The position numbers were made by a program, and so were the translations under genes. Shown here one piece after another: positions 1 through 8,761 of a stretch of 64,000 nt of DNA (positions are counted from its first letter, which is position 1; every line of letters begins with the position of its first letter). The notes beneath the pieces are model-generated. The model did no database searches. It saw only the letters and a list, made by a program, of their open reading frames with translations, and was not told the DNA's origin. Source of the DNA: Halomonas sp. GD1P12 (lineage in GTDB: Bacteria; Pseudomonadota; Gammaproteobacteria; Pseudomonadales; Halomonadaceae); contig NZ_CP107007.1 in assembly GCF_025725645.1 (NCBI RefSeq), positions 620,001-684,000 of the forward strand, in the 5' to 3' direction.

Positions 1-752
1 GTGCACTGACCGAGGATGTGGTCGATCGCCCTCAAACCGGTGGCGGTGCTCTCGAAAGAAGCATGAGTGGGTTGAGAAAAAGACTGCCCCGTCGTGAGCG
101 AGGCGTGTAGATAAAAGCCGGGTGCGAGCCTCTCTTCTGGCGAGGATTCGGTTCCCTCTCTTTCGAATACCCGAAAAAAAAGCGGCGTGCCCCAGGGGCT
201 ATAAAAGATTTCGTGAGTTCGTTGCCGGGAGTTGGGATCGTACAAGCGATGACTGCTGCGGTGTCCCGTGGTGTGGTAGATATCCGCCGCGACTTTCTGA
301 CCCTTCTCGAAGTAGTTGATGTGTATCAACTCGCCATGCTCTTTCGAGTAGACCTTGTAGGCAAAGAGCCGGCCCTGGCCGTTGAGGTAGCGCACGTCCT
401 TGTGCCCTTCGACCGGGGCGGGGGTGTAACCGATGAAGCTCGGGTCGGTCGCTGGCGGGAGCGTGCCTTTGAGCTCGCTTACCGGCAGGGCAGGGTCGTC
501 GAACCCCTGCAGGCAGTCGTAGAGGCCCTTGATGCGCGTAGCGCTGTGGTAACGCTCGCTACCCAGAAGTGCAGCGACGTTGCGCTGAAGCTCTGGGCGA
601 TACTGGAACGTCACGATCAAGGGATGAACGCCCAGTTCATCGATGAAAAGCGATGCCCTGGCCAGCGCCGAGTGTTCGATGCCGGTGAGCGTTTTGCCCA
701 TGTCCAGATTGAGAAACAGGATGTCGGTATCGTGCAGCGCGGGCTGTGCCAT
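1..752 (-). CDS. Probable glycosyltransferase, N-terminal part (cut by window edge)
   Basis: An uninterrupted reading frame of about 250 codons begins with ATG at 752 and runs off the left edge, so only the N-terminus is visible. Residues 1-80 contain a GIEHSALARASLF stretch, then LIVTFQYRPEL and KGLYDCLQGF. Residues of about 120-200 are a beta-rich segment with DVRYLNGQGRLFAYKVY and HINYFEKGQKVAADIYH. This layout resembles the N-terminal region of TagE/GtfA-like family 4 glycosyltransferases; that match is from memory and the catalytic C-terminal half lies outside the window. A weak AAGG precedes the start by about 8 bases. The gene diverges from the tRNA-Lys pair. The reading frame is well supported; the family call is an inference. 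Confidence 0.6.
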   Translation of the reverse strand, partial: MAQPALHDTDILFLNLDMGKTLTGIEHSALARASLFIDELGVHPLIVTFQYRPELQRNVAALLGSERYHSATRIKGLYDCLQGFDDPALPVSELKGTLPPATDPSFIGYTPAPVEGHKDVRYLNGQGRLFAYKVYSKEHGELIHINYFEKGQKVAADIYHTTGHRSSHRLYDPNSRQRTHEIFYSPWGTPLFFRVFEREGTESSPEERLAPGFYLHASLTTGQSFSQPTHASFESTATGLRAIDHILGQC

Positions 753-885
753 GATGGTCGCCTTGTCGTTTAGTCGGTAGCATGACCTTGAAAACGCATT
801 GTCATGAACCCGGGGCGCAGCGACAAGGCTTGTGCTGTCTGGCAGCGAGCGGCGCGACTATTTTAACGGCGCTTGTCAAAAAGCC

Positions 886-914
886 TTGCCACATCCCGGG
901 TCGATCTGTACTAT
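886..914 (+). promoter_or_regulatory. Sigma-70 promoter of the tRNA-Lys pair
   Basis: A -35 hexamer TTGCCA (886-891) and a -10 hexamer TACTAT (909-914) are separated by exactly 17 bases and lie 17 bases before the first tRNA-Lys gene. No other gene lies in between, so this is the likely promoter for both tRNA copies. Confidence 0.65.
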
Positions 915-930
915 ATGCATCCGTTCGAGG

Positions 931-1006
931 GGGTCGTTAGCTCAGTTGGTAGAGCAGTTGACTTTTAATCAATTGGTCGCAGGTTCGAATCCTGCACGAC
1001 CCACCA
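931..1006 (+). tRNA. tRNA-Lys (anticodon TTT)
   Basis: This is a 76-base cloverleaf with an encoded CCA end. The acceptor stem GGGTCGT pairs with ACGACCC, the anticodon loop is CTTTTAA with anticodon TTT, and the T-loop is TTCGAAT. It is essentially identical to the enterobacterial tRNA-Lys sequence I remember. It is the first of two identical copies transcribed together. Confidence 0.97.
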
Positions 1007-1081
1007 CCGACGCTGAAGGCGTTGGCCCTCAAGACTCGAACGCGATGCCGGTGCGGCAATGGCCGTACAACATGGCACTCT

Positions 1082-1157
1082 GGGTCGTTAGCTCAGTTGG
1101 TAGAGCAGTTGACTTTTAATCAATTGGTCGCAGGTTCGAATCCTGCACGACCCACCA
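1082..1157 (+). tRNA. tRNA-Lys (anticodon TTT), second copy
   Basis: This 76-base gene is identical to the copy at 931-1006 and is separated from it by a 75-base spacer. It has an encoded CCA end and is followed directly by a rho-independent terminator, so both copies probably form one precursor transcript. Confidence 0.97.
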
Positions 1158-1164
1158 GATTCGG

Positions 1165-1200
1165 CGCCCCTGACAGTCCACTGTCAGGGGCGTTTTCGTT
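1165..1200 (+). terminator. Rho-independent terminator after the tRNA-Lys pair
   Basis: A perfect 12-bp stem (CGCCCCTGACAG with CTGTCAGGGGCG, 1165-1176 and 1181-1192) closes a TCCA loop and is followed by GTTTTCGTT. It begins eight bases after the second tRNA. Confidence 0.9.
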
Positions 1201-1281
1201 CGTCTAGACGTTGTTCGATGCTTGTTTCTCTATCCGCGCCGTTACCGGCGCGCGATACCGCGTGGCTCGCGCGCTGGTTGG

Positions 1282-2742
1282 CTAGTTGAACGACGAAAGC
1301 GCCTCCCGGTAGTCGAGAAACGCTTCGCGGCGCTGGTCGATCAGTGCGACCAGCGGCGTGTCGCCTTCCTGCTGGGCCACGTTTTTGGCGATACCGAGCT
1401 GCTGAATGCCGCGATCCACCCGGCCTGTCAGCTGCAGGTACTCCGCCTGGGCCAGGTGCCCCCAGCCGTTGTGGCCGCTGCGCCCGGCGGCGGTGACCAG
1501 CAGATTAAAGCCCTGAGGATTTTCCGGGTAGCGTTCGGTGACGCGGCGTAGCAGATCGAAGGCCGCCTGCGGGTCGCGCTGCAGCTGCGCTTCGGCCAGA
1601 ATCAGCTGCGCCGGCAGGTAGTTCGGCATGACGCGCAGCCAGCGCTCGGCCCGCGTGATCGCCTCGTCGATGCGGTTGGCCTCGAGCGCAACCTGGGCGC
1701 TCGAGGCGGGAATCATGGCGTAGTCCGGAAGCTCGGCGGCCAGCGCGTCGAGGCTTTGGAGCGCCGTGTCCACCTGGCCGCGGCGGGCGTCGATCAGCGC
1801 GCTCAAGTAGCGCCGCGCAGGCTCCTCGGCGCCGCCCTGGGCCAGGCGCGCCTGCGCCTGCTCCGGGGCGTTCTGGTAGAGGCTCAACAGCGCCCGGGCG
1901 CGCATCAGGTTGTAGAGGGTGTTGCTTTGGTAGCTGTCCGCCACGGTGAGCTGGGCCACGCGGGCCTGGGCGTCGCTCAGGCGACTGTCCGACACCGGGT
2001 GGGTGAGCAGAAACTCCGGCGGGGTGCCACCCTGCAGGCGCGCAAGGCGCTGCATCGAGGCGAACATGCGCACCATTGCCTCCGGGTCGAAACCGGCGGC
2101 GGCCATGGCCTGAAGGCCAACCCGGTCGGCCTCCTGTTCAAAGCGCCGCGAGTAGGCAAGCTGGTCCTGTATCAGCGCCGCCTGCGAGCCCATGGCGGTG
2201 GCAATACCCGCATCGCCACCGCCGCTGGCGGCGATCAGCATGCCGGCGAGCAGCCCCGCCAGAGCTGGCAGCTGGGTTTGGCCGGCACGCTCGCTGCCGC
2301 GGGCGTAGTGGCGCTGCGACAGGTGGCCAAGCTCGTGGGCAATGACCGATACGAACGCGCCTTCGTCCTCGGCAAAGGCGAAAAGCCCTGAATTGATCCC
2401 CACCACGCCGCCGGGCACGGCGAAGGCGTTGAGCGCGCGGTGATCGACCATCACCGTCGTGGTGTCCAGCCCGCCCAATTGGCTGTAGGGCGTTAGCCGG
2501 GTCACCACGCCTTCCAGGTAGTCGTTGGCGATGGCGTCCTGCCACTGGGGCGCCTGGGCGCGAAACTGCCGCAGCCAGGCGCGGCCCAGGCGAAACTCCT
2601 CGAGACTCGCCGAAGGCGAGGCGCCGCCCAGGCTCGGCAGCTGGCTGTTATCGAAGCCCTGGCCCTGGGCGGTGGGAAAAGCGCTTGCCAGTACCAGCGT
2701 AAACGCCAGGGCCGAGCGCTGCAGAAAACGACGGTGCGACAT
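1282..2742 (-). CDS. bepA: BepA-type periplasmic metallopeptidase/chaperone (M48)
   Basis: The 486-residue protein has nearly the same length as E. coli BepA (487), an M48 zinc metalloprotease that handles stalled LptD and BAM substrates in the periplasm. A signal peptide (MSHRRFLQRSALAFTLVLAS, cleavage likely after AQG) is followed by the protease domain with the zinc motif HELGH, and the C-terminal half is rich in TPR-like helices. I chose the ATG at 2742 because AGAGGA lies at proper spacing before it; an in-frame ATG ten codons upstream lacks such a site. It diverges from the TusA-like gene. The end is close to the tRNA terminator, which is oriented the other way. Confidence 0.9.
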   Translation of the reverse strand: MSHRRFLQRSALAFTLVLASAFPTAQGQGFDNSQLPSLGGASPSASLEEFRLGRAWLRQFRAQAPQWQDAIANDYLEGVVTRLTPYSQLGGLDTTTVMVDHRALNAFAVPGGVVGINSGLFAFAEDEGAFVSVIAHELGHLSQRHYARGSERAGQTQLPALAGLLAGMLIAASGGGDAGIATAMGSQAALIQDQLAYSRRFEQEADRVGLQAMAAAGFDPEAMVRMFASMQRLARLQGGTPPEFLLTHPVSDSRLSDAQARVAQLTVADSYQSNTLYNLMRARALLSLYQNAPEQAQARLAQGGAEEPARRYLSALIDARRGQVDTALQSLDALAAELPDYAMIPASSAQVALEANRIDEAITRAERWLRVMPNYLPAQLILAEAQLQRDPQAAFDLLRRVTERYPENPQGFNLLVTAAGRSGHNGWGHLAQAEYLQLTGRVDRGIQQLGIAKNVAQQEGDTPLVALIDQRREAFLDYREALSSFN

Positions 2743-2909
2743 GGCATCCTCTTGTGGTCTTGCGGCTTGCATCCGTACCGCGGCCCGTTGGGCGGCGAGA
2801 CGTTGATTCGAGCCGGGAAGTGCCGTTAAATCAAACGCGAAAGCGCATCGGTGAACACCAGGTTTATGTCACAATGCCAGCTTTGCCCAGGCATTTTAAG
2901 GGAGTCACC

Positions 2910-3194
2910 ATGACCGATGATGAAGGGTGTGACCAAAAGGCGCCAGTGCCGCTTGCGCCGGACGCGGTCGTCGACGCCTGTGGGCTCGCCTGTCCGCTGC
3001 CACTTTTGAAGACCAAACAGGCGTTGGCCTCGATCGCGTCCGGCCAGCTGCTGGAAGTCGTGGCTGACGACCAGGGCTCGTGGCGCGATATTACCTCGTT
3101 CACCGAGCAAAGCGCCCACACGCTCGAAGGGCGTGAGCAAAGAAGCGGTCATTATCATTTCTGGATACGCAAGGCGGGAGGTTCATCCCTATGA
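2910..3194 (+). CDS. TusA-family sulfur carrier protein
   Basis: The 94-residue protein has the TusA/SirA/YedF fold signature CGLACPLP, in which C28 is the expected sulfur-carrying cysteine before the conserved Pro-x-Pro. TusA proteins relay persulfide sulfur, for example to tRNA thiolation; YedF-like relatives have less clear roles, and this one cannot be assigned to a subgroup by eye. The start follows AAGGGA by seven bases. The stop overlaps the next gene (PerM-like permease) by four bases (ATGA), so the two are translationally coupled, a common neighbour pair in gammaproteobacteria. Confidence 0.85.
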   Translation: MTDDEGCDQKAPVPLAPDAVVDACGLACPLPLLKTKQALASIASGQLLEVVADDQGSWRDITSFTEQSAHTLEGREQRSGHYHFWIRKAGGSSL

Positions 3195-4306
3195 CCATGC
3201 GCAGCATCCTGAAAAGCTGGGTAGAGCGCTACTTCTCCGACGAAGAGGCGCTGATTCTGCTGCTCGTGCTGGTGACCGGGTTTGCCGCGATCATCTGGTT
3301 CGGGCGCATGCTGGCGCCGTTTTTCACCGCGCTGGTGCTGGCCTTTCTGCTTCAAGGCGTGGTGAACATCTTCACCCGTCGCGGCGTGCCGCATCTGCTG
3401 GCGGTGATTCTCGTCTTTGTGGTGTTCGTCGGGGCGCTTTTGACCCTGGCGTTCTTTTTGATGCCGCTGATCTGGAACCAGCTCGTGGGGCTTGCGCAGG
3501 AGTCGCCGCGCATGTTCGCCAGCGGCCAGGCCTGGCTCGACGATCTTCAGGCGCGCTACCCCAACCTGATCACTCCGGATCAGATGCAGAACTGGGTGGG
3601 CGTGGCCAGTCGCGAGATCAGTCAGCTTGGCCAGCGCGCGCTGACCCTATCGCTAACCTCGCTTGGCAACGTGATGTCGATCATCATCTACCTGGTGCTG
3701 GTGCCGATTCTGGTGCTGTTCATGCTCAAGGACCGCGAGCAGCTGGTAGGGTTCATCCTCTCGCTTTTGCCGCAAAAGCGCACGCTGTTGACGCGCATCT
3801 GGCGCGAAATGGATCACCAGATCGCCAACTATATTCGCGGCAAGTCGATCGAGATCATCATCGTCGGCACGGTGGCGTTTTTCACCTTCACGCTGTTTGG
3901 GCTGCCCTATACCGCGCTTTTGTCCGTGCTGGTCGGCTTTTCGGTGCTGGTGCCGTTCATTGGCGCCGCGGTGGCGACCCTGCCCGTGGCGGCGGTGGCG
4001 GGGTTTCAGTTCGGCTTGAGCGAGCAGTTCGCTTACGTGATTCTGGCCTACGGCGTCCTTCAGGCGCTGGATGGCAACGTGCTCTCGCCGATTCTGTTCT
4101 CAGAGACCAATAATATTCATCCGGTCTCGATCATCGTCGCGGTGCTCTTTTTCGGCGGCATCTGGGGCTTCTGGGGGGTGTTCTTCGCCATTCCCTTGGC
4201 CACGCTCTTGAAAGCGCTGGTTTACGCCTGGCCGCGCCGAACTGATTTACAGCCAACGCCTTTGGATAACGCGATCCTGACCGAGGACCGTACGCCGCTA
4301 CGCTAG
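3191..4306 (+). CDS. perM: PerM/AI-2E transporter family membrane protein
   Basis: The 371-residue polytopic protein has about eight hydrophobic segments. The N-terminal pair lies near residues 20-60 and is followed by another near 70-95; a soluble stretch follows around residues 100-150, and the remaining helices include a LVPFIGAAVATLPVA segment typical of the AI-2E exporter/PerM superfamily. Members are putative permeases; the substrate is usually unknown and I cannot deduce it here. It overlaps the upstream TusA-like gene by 4 bp and ends 34 bp before a strong hairpin, so it closes the operon. Confidence 0.85.
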   Translation: MTMRSILKSWVERYFSDEEALILLLVLVTGFAAIIWFGRMLAPFFTALVLAFLLQGVVNIFTRRGVPHLLAVILVFVVFVGALLTLAFFLMPLIWNQLVGLAQESPRMFASGQAWLDDLQARYPNLITPDQMQNWVGVASREISQLGQRALTLSLTSLGNVMSIIIYLVLVPILVLFMLKDREQLVGFILSLLPQKRTLLTRIWREMDHQIANYIRGKSIEIIIVGTVAFFTFTLFGLPYTALLSVLVGFSVLVPFIGAAVATLPVAAVAGFQFGLSEQFAYVILAYGVLQALDGNVLSPILFSETNNIHPVSIIVAVLFFGGIWGFWGVFFAIPLATLLKALVYAWPRRTDLQPTPLDNAILTEDRTPLR

Positions 4307-4340
4307 CGAGCGCCAAAGTTGGTCAGCGCCCAAACGAGTA

Positions 4341-4371
4341 GCGCCCGCCCGATTGGGCGGGCGCTTGCGTT
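4341..4371. terminator. Terminator between convergent perM and bcp
   Basis: A perfect 10-bp GC stem (GCGCCCGCCC with GGGCGGGCGC) with a GATT loop lies at 4341-4364 and is followed by TTGCGTT. The U-tract is weak. Its position between two convergent genes suggests that it stops both transcripts. Confidence 0.7.
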
Positions 4372-4395
4372 AAAGCGCTCTCTTTAAAGCGGCTA

Positions 4396-4875
4396 TCAAG
4401 AGGCTTGCTGGTCGAGCGCCTGGGCCTTTTCCAGCACCTCGTCCACATGGCCGGGCACCTTGACGCCGCGCCACTCGTGGGCCAGCACGCCCTGCTTGTC
4501 GAGCAAAAACGTGCTGCGCTCGATCCCCAGGTGCTCCTTACCGTACATCTTCTTGAGCTTGATGACGTCAAATAGCTGGCACACGGTTTCGTCCTTGTCG
4601 GAGATCAGCTCGAAGTTGAAGTCCTGTTTGGCCTTGAAATTCTCCTGGGCACGCAGGCCGTCGCGGGAAACACCGATGACGACCGTGTTGGCCGCCTTGA
4701 AGCTTTCCATACGATCGCGAAAGTCGCCGCCTTCGGTGGTGCAGCCCGGCGTGCTCGCCTTGGGATAGAAGTAGATCACCACCTGCTGGCCCTCGAGGCT
4801 CGAAAGCTCGACGGTGGTATCGCCGGTGGCGGGGGCGCTGAAATCCGGGACGGGTTTGCCTAATTCCACGGCCAT
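4396..4875 (-). CDS. bcp: Bcp/PrxQ-type thiol peroxidase
   Basis: The 159-residue peroxiredoxin has a thioredoxin fold with the active-site motif YPKASTPGCTTE; C45 is the peroxidatic cysteine. E. coli Bcp has a resolving cysteine at position 50 (CxxxxC); here residue 50 is glycine. The only other cysteine is C99 in ETVCQLF, so the enzyme either uses C99 or works as a 1-Cys form. I chose the ATG at 4875 (MAVELGK) with AGGAG upstream, seven codons inside the longest frame. It faces perM and diverges from dapA. Confidence 0.92.
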   Translation of the reverse strand: MAVELGKPVPDFSAPATGDTTVELSSLEGQQVVIYFYPKASTPGCTTEGGDFRDRMESFKAANTVVIGVSRDGLRAQENFKAKQDFNFELISDKDETVCQLFDVIKLKKMYGKEHLGIERSTFLLDKQGVLAHEWRGVKVPGHVDEVLEKAQALDQQAS

Positions 4876-4903
4876 GAGCGTGCTCCTGTTTTTCAAGTTC
4901 GTG

Positions 4904-4973
4904 TTCTCAAGTGAATGTTATCAAGTGAGTGTCGTGAAGTGAGAGTCGTGAAGTGAGAGTCGTGAGATGAGCG
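4904..4973. repeat. Five-copy 14-bp degenerate tandem repeat
   Basis: Five consecutive 14-bp units read TTCTCAAGTGAATG, TTATCAAGTGAGTG, TCGTGAAGTGAGAG (twice, identical) and TCGTGAGATGAGCG. They occupy the leader/promoter region of bcp, starting 29 bp upstream of its start codon. No coding function is visible in the surrounding 4876-5225 gap, which otherwise holds only the dapA upstream region. Confidence 0.85.
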
Positions 4974-5225
4974 CTCGATTACACGCAACGCGGCGCGCCG
5001 TGTCAAAGCCTGATCGGGCCCGGAAGGGCGGCTTGCGCAAACTCGCCGCGCTTTACGCTGTACAGGCTCGAATCCGCTGAGTACCATTTGCCCCTTGAGC
5101 GTGGCGGTCGAGGGCAGGGCGCAGGCAGTGCGATGCGCCGTGAAACGATGATCGATTCAACACGACGATTTTTGCAACGATGCGCCCGGGCGACCGGGCG
5201 CCGCTATCAGGTGAGGAATAGACGG

Positions 5226-6110
5226 ATGATCACAGGCAGCATAGTCGCCCTGGCGACGCCAATGAAGGTCAATGGCGATATCGACTGGGAGGCGTTACGT
5301 CGTCTGGTGAACTTCCACCTTGAGAACGGCACCGACGCCATCGTCGCCGCGGGCACCACCGGCGAGCCCACCACCATGTCCTTTGCCGAGCACTTCGACG
5401 TCATTCGAAGCGTGGTGGAAGAGGTCAATGGGCGTATTCCGGTCATCGCCGGCACCGGCGCCAACGCCACGTCCGAGGCGGTCGAGCTTGCCCGCTACGC
5501 CAGCGAAGTCGGCGCGGACTACTGCCTGTCGGTCTGCCCTTACTACAACAAGCCCACCCAGGAAGGCCTCTACCAGCACTTCAAGGCGGTGGCCGAGGGC
5601 AGCAAGCTGCCGGTCATCATGTACAACGTGCCGGGGCGCACCTGTTCGGATCTCTACAACGAAACCGTGGTGCGGCTGGCCGAAGTCGACAATATCATCG
5701 GTTTGAAGGACGCCACGGGGAACCTTGAGCGCGCCGAGGATCTAATTGCCCGCTTGAAGGGCAGCGATTTCATGCTCTACTCCGGCGACGACGCGACCGC
5801 TTGTGACTTCATGCTGATGGGCGGCCACGGCGATATTTCGGTCACCGCCAACGTGGTGCCCAACGCCATGCACGAGCTGTGCACCGCGGCGGTCAACGGC
5901 GACAGCGAGAAAGCGCACCAGATCAACACGCGCCTGATGCCGCTGCACACCAACCTGGGCATCGAGGCCAACCCGATCCCGGTCAAGTGGTCGCTCCACC
6001 GCATGGGCTACATGGACGCCGGCATTCGCCTGCCGCTGACCTGGCTTTCGGAAAAATACCACGCCACTGTGAGTGAAGCGCTGCAGTTGGCAGGCGTCGT
6101 CGAGGAGTGA
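5226..6110 (+). CDS. dapA: 4-hydroxy-tetrahydrodipicolinate synthase
   Basis: The 294-residue TIM-barrel protein condenses pyruvate with aspartate semialdehyde in the lysine and diaminopimelate pathway. K161 in [10 protein letters not shown] aligns with the Schiff-base lysine of E. coli DapA, Y133 in MYNVPGR with the catalytic tyrosine, and AAGTTGEP forms the pyruvate carboxylate-binding loop. The frame is open for 46 codons upstream, but the ATG at 5226 is preceded by GAGGA and matches the family N-terminus (MITGSIVAL). It begins the conserved dapA-bamC-purC order; about 65 bases separate it from bamC. Confidence 0.96.
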   Translation: MITGSIVALATPMKVNGDIDWEALRRLVNFHLENGTDAIVAAGTTGEPTTMSFAEHFDVIRSVVEEVNGRIPVIAGTGANATSEAVELARYASEVGADYCLSVCPYYNKPTQEGLYQHFKAVAEGSKLPVIMYNVPGRTCSDLYNETVVRLAEVDNIIGLKDATGNLERAEDLIARLKGSDFMLYSGDDATACDFMLMGGHGDISVTANVVPNAMHELCTAAVNGDSEKAHQINTRLMPLHTNLGIEANPIPVKWSLHRMGYMDAGIRLPLTWLSEKYHATVSEALQLAGVVEE

Positions 6111-6177
6111 TCCGCGGCGTCCGACCCCTGGGCCCGGCCAGTGCCGGGCGAGAGAACTGTTGACTTAAGGTGGCTTG

Positions 6178-7158
6178 ATGAGCTCCATGCTTGAAAGACC
6201 CGCGCTGAAATGGATACCGCTGACGCTCGTAATGGGGGTAGCGCTTGCCGGCTGCGCCCGCGAAGGCTTTTACGACGACCGTAACCTCGACTACACCGAC
6301 GTGCGGCCCGCGCCGCCGCTGGTGTTGCCGGAGAGTCGCAACACGCAGCGCTATAACGACGCCATGCCGGTGCCCCAGGCCGCGCTACAGGGAAGCCGGG
6401 TCGACGGCGCCGCCGATGTCGCGCCGCCGCCGTCGCTTTCGATGGGCAGCGGCCTGCAGCCGGAGTTCGTCGAGCGCCGCCAGGTCGGCAGCGACGTCTG
6501 GCTGGTCGTGGCCGCCGACACCGGCGCGGTCTGGCCGCAGCTGGAAGCCTTCGCCCAGAGCCGGGGGTTGGGGATTCAACGAAGCGACGCCAACCAGGGC
6601 GTGATCGAAACGAACCAGGCGACGCTGTCGCTGCAAAGCGCGCTGCGTGCCGGCAGCAGTGAAGTCCGCTGCGAGCAGGGTGGGCGCAGCGTAGCCAACT
6701 GCCTCGATGCGCTGGAAGAGTACCTGGGCGCGCGCAGCGCGACCGCCAGCGCCTCCTCCTGGAACGCCCAGCGGCTTTCCAACGCGCGCACGGTCGAGAT
6801 CCGCCAGCAAAACGGTGCCTGGGAAGTGGCCATCCCGCAGACCGCCGAGCGCGTCTGGGCCGAGCTCGACCACTACCTGACGCTCGATTTCACCGTCGAA
6901 AACCGTCGCGAGCTGCTCGAGAAGTCGCCGGAAAACTATTCGTTTTTGGTCAACTACATGACCGCCTCGGAAGAGAGCCGTAACCCGATCGAGGTCGTTT
7001 TCAGCCGCGACGTTCGCCGCATGACCCAAAACATTCGCCTGGTGCTCGAGCCTCAGGGAAATCAGAGCGTGCTGCGCGCGATCAACGAAAGCGATCGCGA
7101 GCTAAGCGCTGACGACCAGCGTGAACTACTCGAGCGCGTTTCCGGCTACCTGCGCTAA
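6178..7158 (+). CDS. bamC: Outer-membrane assembly lipoprotein BamC
   Basis: The 326-residue protein has a signal peptide ending in the lipobox LAGC (lipidated C26), then the unstructured BamC N-terminal segment (YTDVRPAPPLVLPES) that contacts BamD, and two helix-grip-like domains. It is a non-essential accessory subunit of the beta-barrel assembly machine on the inner face of the outer membrane. I use the ATG at 6178 after AAGG; a TTG three bases upstream and an ATG at 6187 are alternatives. The E. coli protein is 344 residues. Its place between dapA and purC strengthens the call. Confidence 0.9.
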   Translation: MSSMLERPALKWIPLTLVMGVALAGCAREGFYDDRNLDYTDVRPAPPLVLPESRNTQRYNDAMPVPQAALQGSRVDGAADVAPPPSLSMGSGLQPEFVERRQVGSDVWLVVAADTGAVWPQLEAFAQSRGLGIQRSDANQGVIETNQATLSLQSALRAGSSEVRCEQGGRSVANCLDALEEYLGARSATASASSWNAQRLSNARTVEIRQQNGAWEVAIPQTAERVWAELDHYLTLDFTVENRRELLEKSPENYSFLVNYMTASEESRNPIEVVFSRDVRRMTQNIRLVLEPQGNQSVLRAINESDRELSADDQRELLERVSGYLR

Positions 7159-7185
7159 CGTTTTTTATTCTATTTCGGAGCTTGT

Positions 7186-7902
7186 ATGGAAAAGCGTGAC
7201 GAACTCTACGCTGGCAAAGCAAAATCGGTTTACACCACCGATGACCCGGACCTGCTGGTTCTGACGTTTCGCGACGACACCAGCGCCTTCGATGGCAAGA
7301 AAAAGGAGTCGCTGGCGCGCAAGGGCATGGTGAACAACGTTTTCAACGCCTTCATCATGGAGCGTCTGGAAGAAGCCGGTATTCCGACCCACTTCGAAAA
7401 GCAGCTCTCTGATACCGAGAGTCTGGTCAAGAAGATGGACATGATCCCGGTGGAGTGCGTGGTGCGTAACGTCGCCGCTGGCGGCCTGGTCAAGCGGCTG
7501 GGCATCGAGGAGGGCAGCGAGCTCACTCCGCCCACCTTCGAGCTGTTTTTGAAAAACGATGAGAAGGGCGACCCGATGATCAACGAATCATTGGCGGAAA
7601 CCTTCGGCTGGGCGAGCCCTGAGCAGCTCGCTCAGATGAAAAAGCTCACCTTCAAGGTCAACCAGGTGCTCAAGCAGCTTTTCGCCGAAGGCGATATGAT
7701 ACTGGTCGACTATAAGCTCGAGTTCGGCGTGTTCAAGGGCGAAGTCGTACTCGGCGACGAGTTCTCCCCGGACGGCTGCCGCCTGTGGGACGCCAACACC
7801 CGCGAGAAGATGGACAAGGACCGCTTCCGTCAGGGCCTGGGCGGCGTGATCGAGGCCTACGAGGAAGTCGGCCGCCGGCTCGGCATCACCTTTCCCGCCT
7901 AA
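7186..7902 (+). CDS. purC: SAICAR synthetase
   Basis: The 238-residue enzyme joins CAIR with aspartate (ATP-dependent) in step eight of purine synthesis. Visible motifs include [10 protein letters not shown] for ATP binding, [12 protein letters not shown] and DYKLEFG; the length is almost that of E. coli PurC (237). CGGAG precedes the start. It follows bamC by 27 bp and probably shares the dapA-bamC transcript. It converges with trmO, with only 17 bp between the stop codons and no clear terminator. Confidence 0.96.
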   Translation: MEKRDELYAGKAKSVYTTDDPDLLVLTFRDDTSAFDGKKKESLARKGMVNNVFNAFIMERLEEAGIPTHFEKQLSDTESLVKKMDMIPVECVVRNVAAGGLVKRLGIEEGSELTPPTFELFLKNDEKGDPMINESLAETFGWASPEQLAQMKKLTFKVNQVLKQLFAEGDMILVDYKLEFGVFKGEVVLGDEFSPDGCRLWDANTREKMDKDRFRQGLGGVIEAYEEVGRRLGITFPA

Positions 7903-7919
7903 ACGCTGACGTCCAAGCG

Positions 7920-8633
7920 CTACGGCCTGTACGGCTCGATCGCCACCACCTCCAGGGTGGTGGCATCTGCTTCAAGGCCACGAAATTTCACGTCCACATC
8001 GCGAAGGCGCACCCCGTAAATGCGGGCCGTGTCGGCATGGTAGGCCGGACGCGGGTCCTGGCCGATCACCTGCTCGATCAGCGCGTGAAGCGAGGCGCTG
8101 TCAGTGCGCAGGCTTAGCGCCTCGCGCGCCGCCACGCCAAACACCACTCGCTTGAGCGCCGGCGCCTCGGGGGCGAAGCCCGCCCGCGCCTGGGGCTGCG
8201 ACTCCGCCCAGGGCAGGTAGGGTTTGATGTCCACGACCGGCGTGCCGCTGACCAGATCGCACCCCGTCAGGTGCAGGCGCACGCCGGCGTCAAGCTCGAT
8301 GCCTGCCAGCTCGACCAGCGAAAGCCCCAGCCGGTTGGGGCGGTGGGTACTGCGGCTGGCGAACACACCGACCTTCTGGTTGCCGCCAAGGCGCGGCGGG
8401 CGCACCAGCGGCGTCCACCGCTGCGGACTCTGGTGGAAAACGAAGCTCAGCCACAGGTGGCTGAACGCCTCGAGCCCGCGCACCGCGAGCGGGTCGTTGT
8501 AGGGCGGCAACAGCTCGAGGCTCGCCCGCGCCGCAGGGGCCAGCCCCGGCTGGCGCGGAATGCCGAACTTGTCCGGATAGTCGCTGGTGATGACCCCGAG
8601 GGTGGTAAGCGAATGAGTCGCGGCGTTGTGCAT
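7920..8633 (-). CDS. trmO: tRNA (N6-threonylcarbamoyladenosine 37-N6) methyltransferase
   Basis: The 237-residue protein matches the TrmO/TsaA (YaeB, VirR) family, which methylates t6A37 of tRNA-Thr using SAM on an unusual beta-barrel fold. Typical segments are GIPRQPGL near the start, GVFASRSTHRPNRLGLS, which is the SAM-binding core, and VVDIKPYLPW. E. coli TrmO has 235 residues. AAGG precedes the start at 8633. It is divergent from the acetyltransferase gene and convergent with purC. Confidence 0.92.
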   Translation of the reverse strand: MHNAATHSLTTLGVITSDYPDKFGIPRQPGLAPAARASLELLPPYNDPLAVRGLEAFSHLWLSFVFHQSPQRWTPLVRPPRLGGNQKVGVFASRSTHRPNRLGLSLVELAGIELDAGVRLHLTGCDLVSGTPVVDIKPYLPWAESQPQARAGFAPEAPALKRVVFGVAAREALSLRTDSASLHALIEQVIGQDPRPAYHADTARIYGVRLRDVDVKFRGLEADATTLEVVAIEPYRP

Positions 8634-8761
8634 CGCGTAACCTTGTGCTGAGATGAACGCTTGAAAAATGGCGGGCTAAAGTCGGCCCGCTGTAAATGAC
8701 CCAGTATAAACCCTGCCATTTCACCGCGCGCGTTTGGCGCCCTGTCTGTCCGAGGTAGTGC

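Noticed and set aside
832..1207. Short open frames running through the tRNA-Lys genes
   Set aside because: They translate tRNA sequence (SLAQLVEQLTFNQLVAGSNP) and have no coding support.
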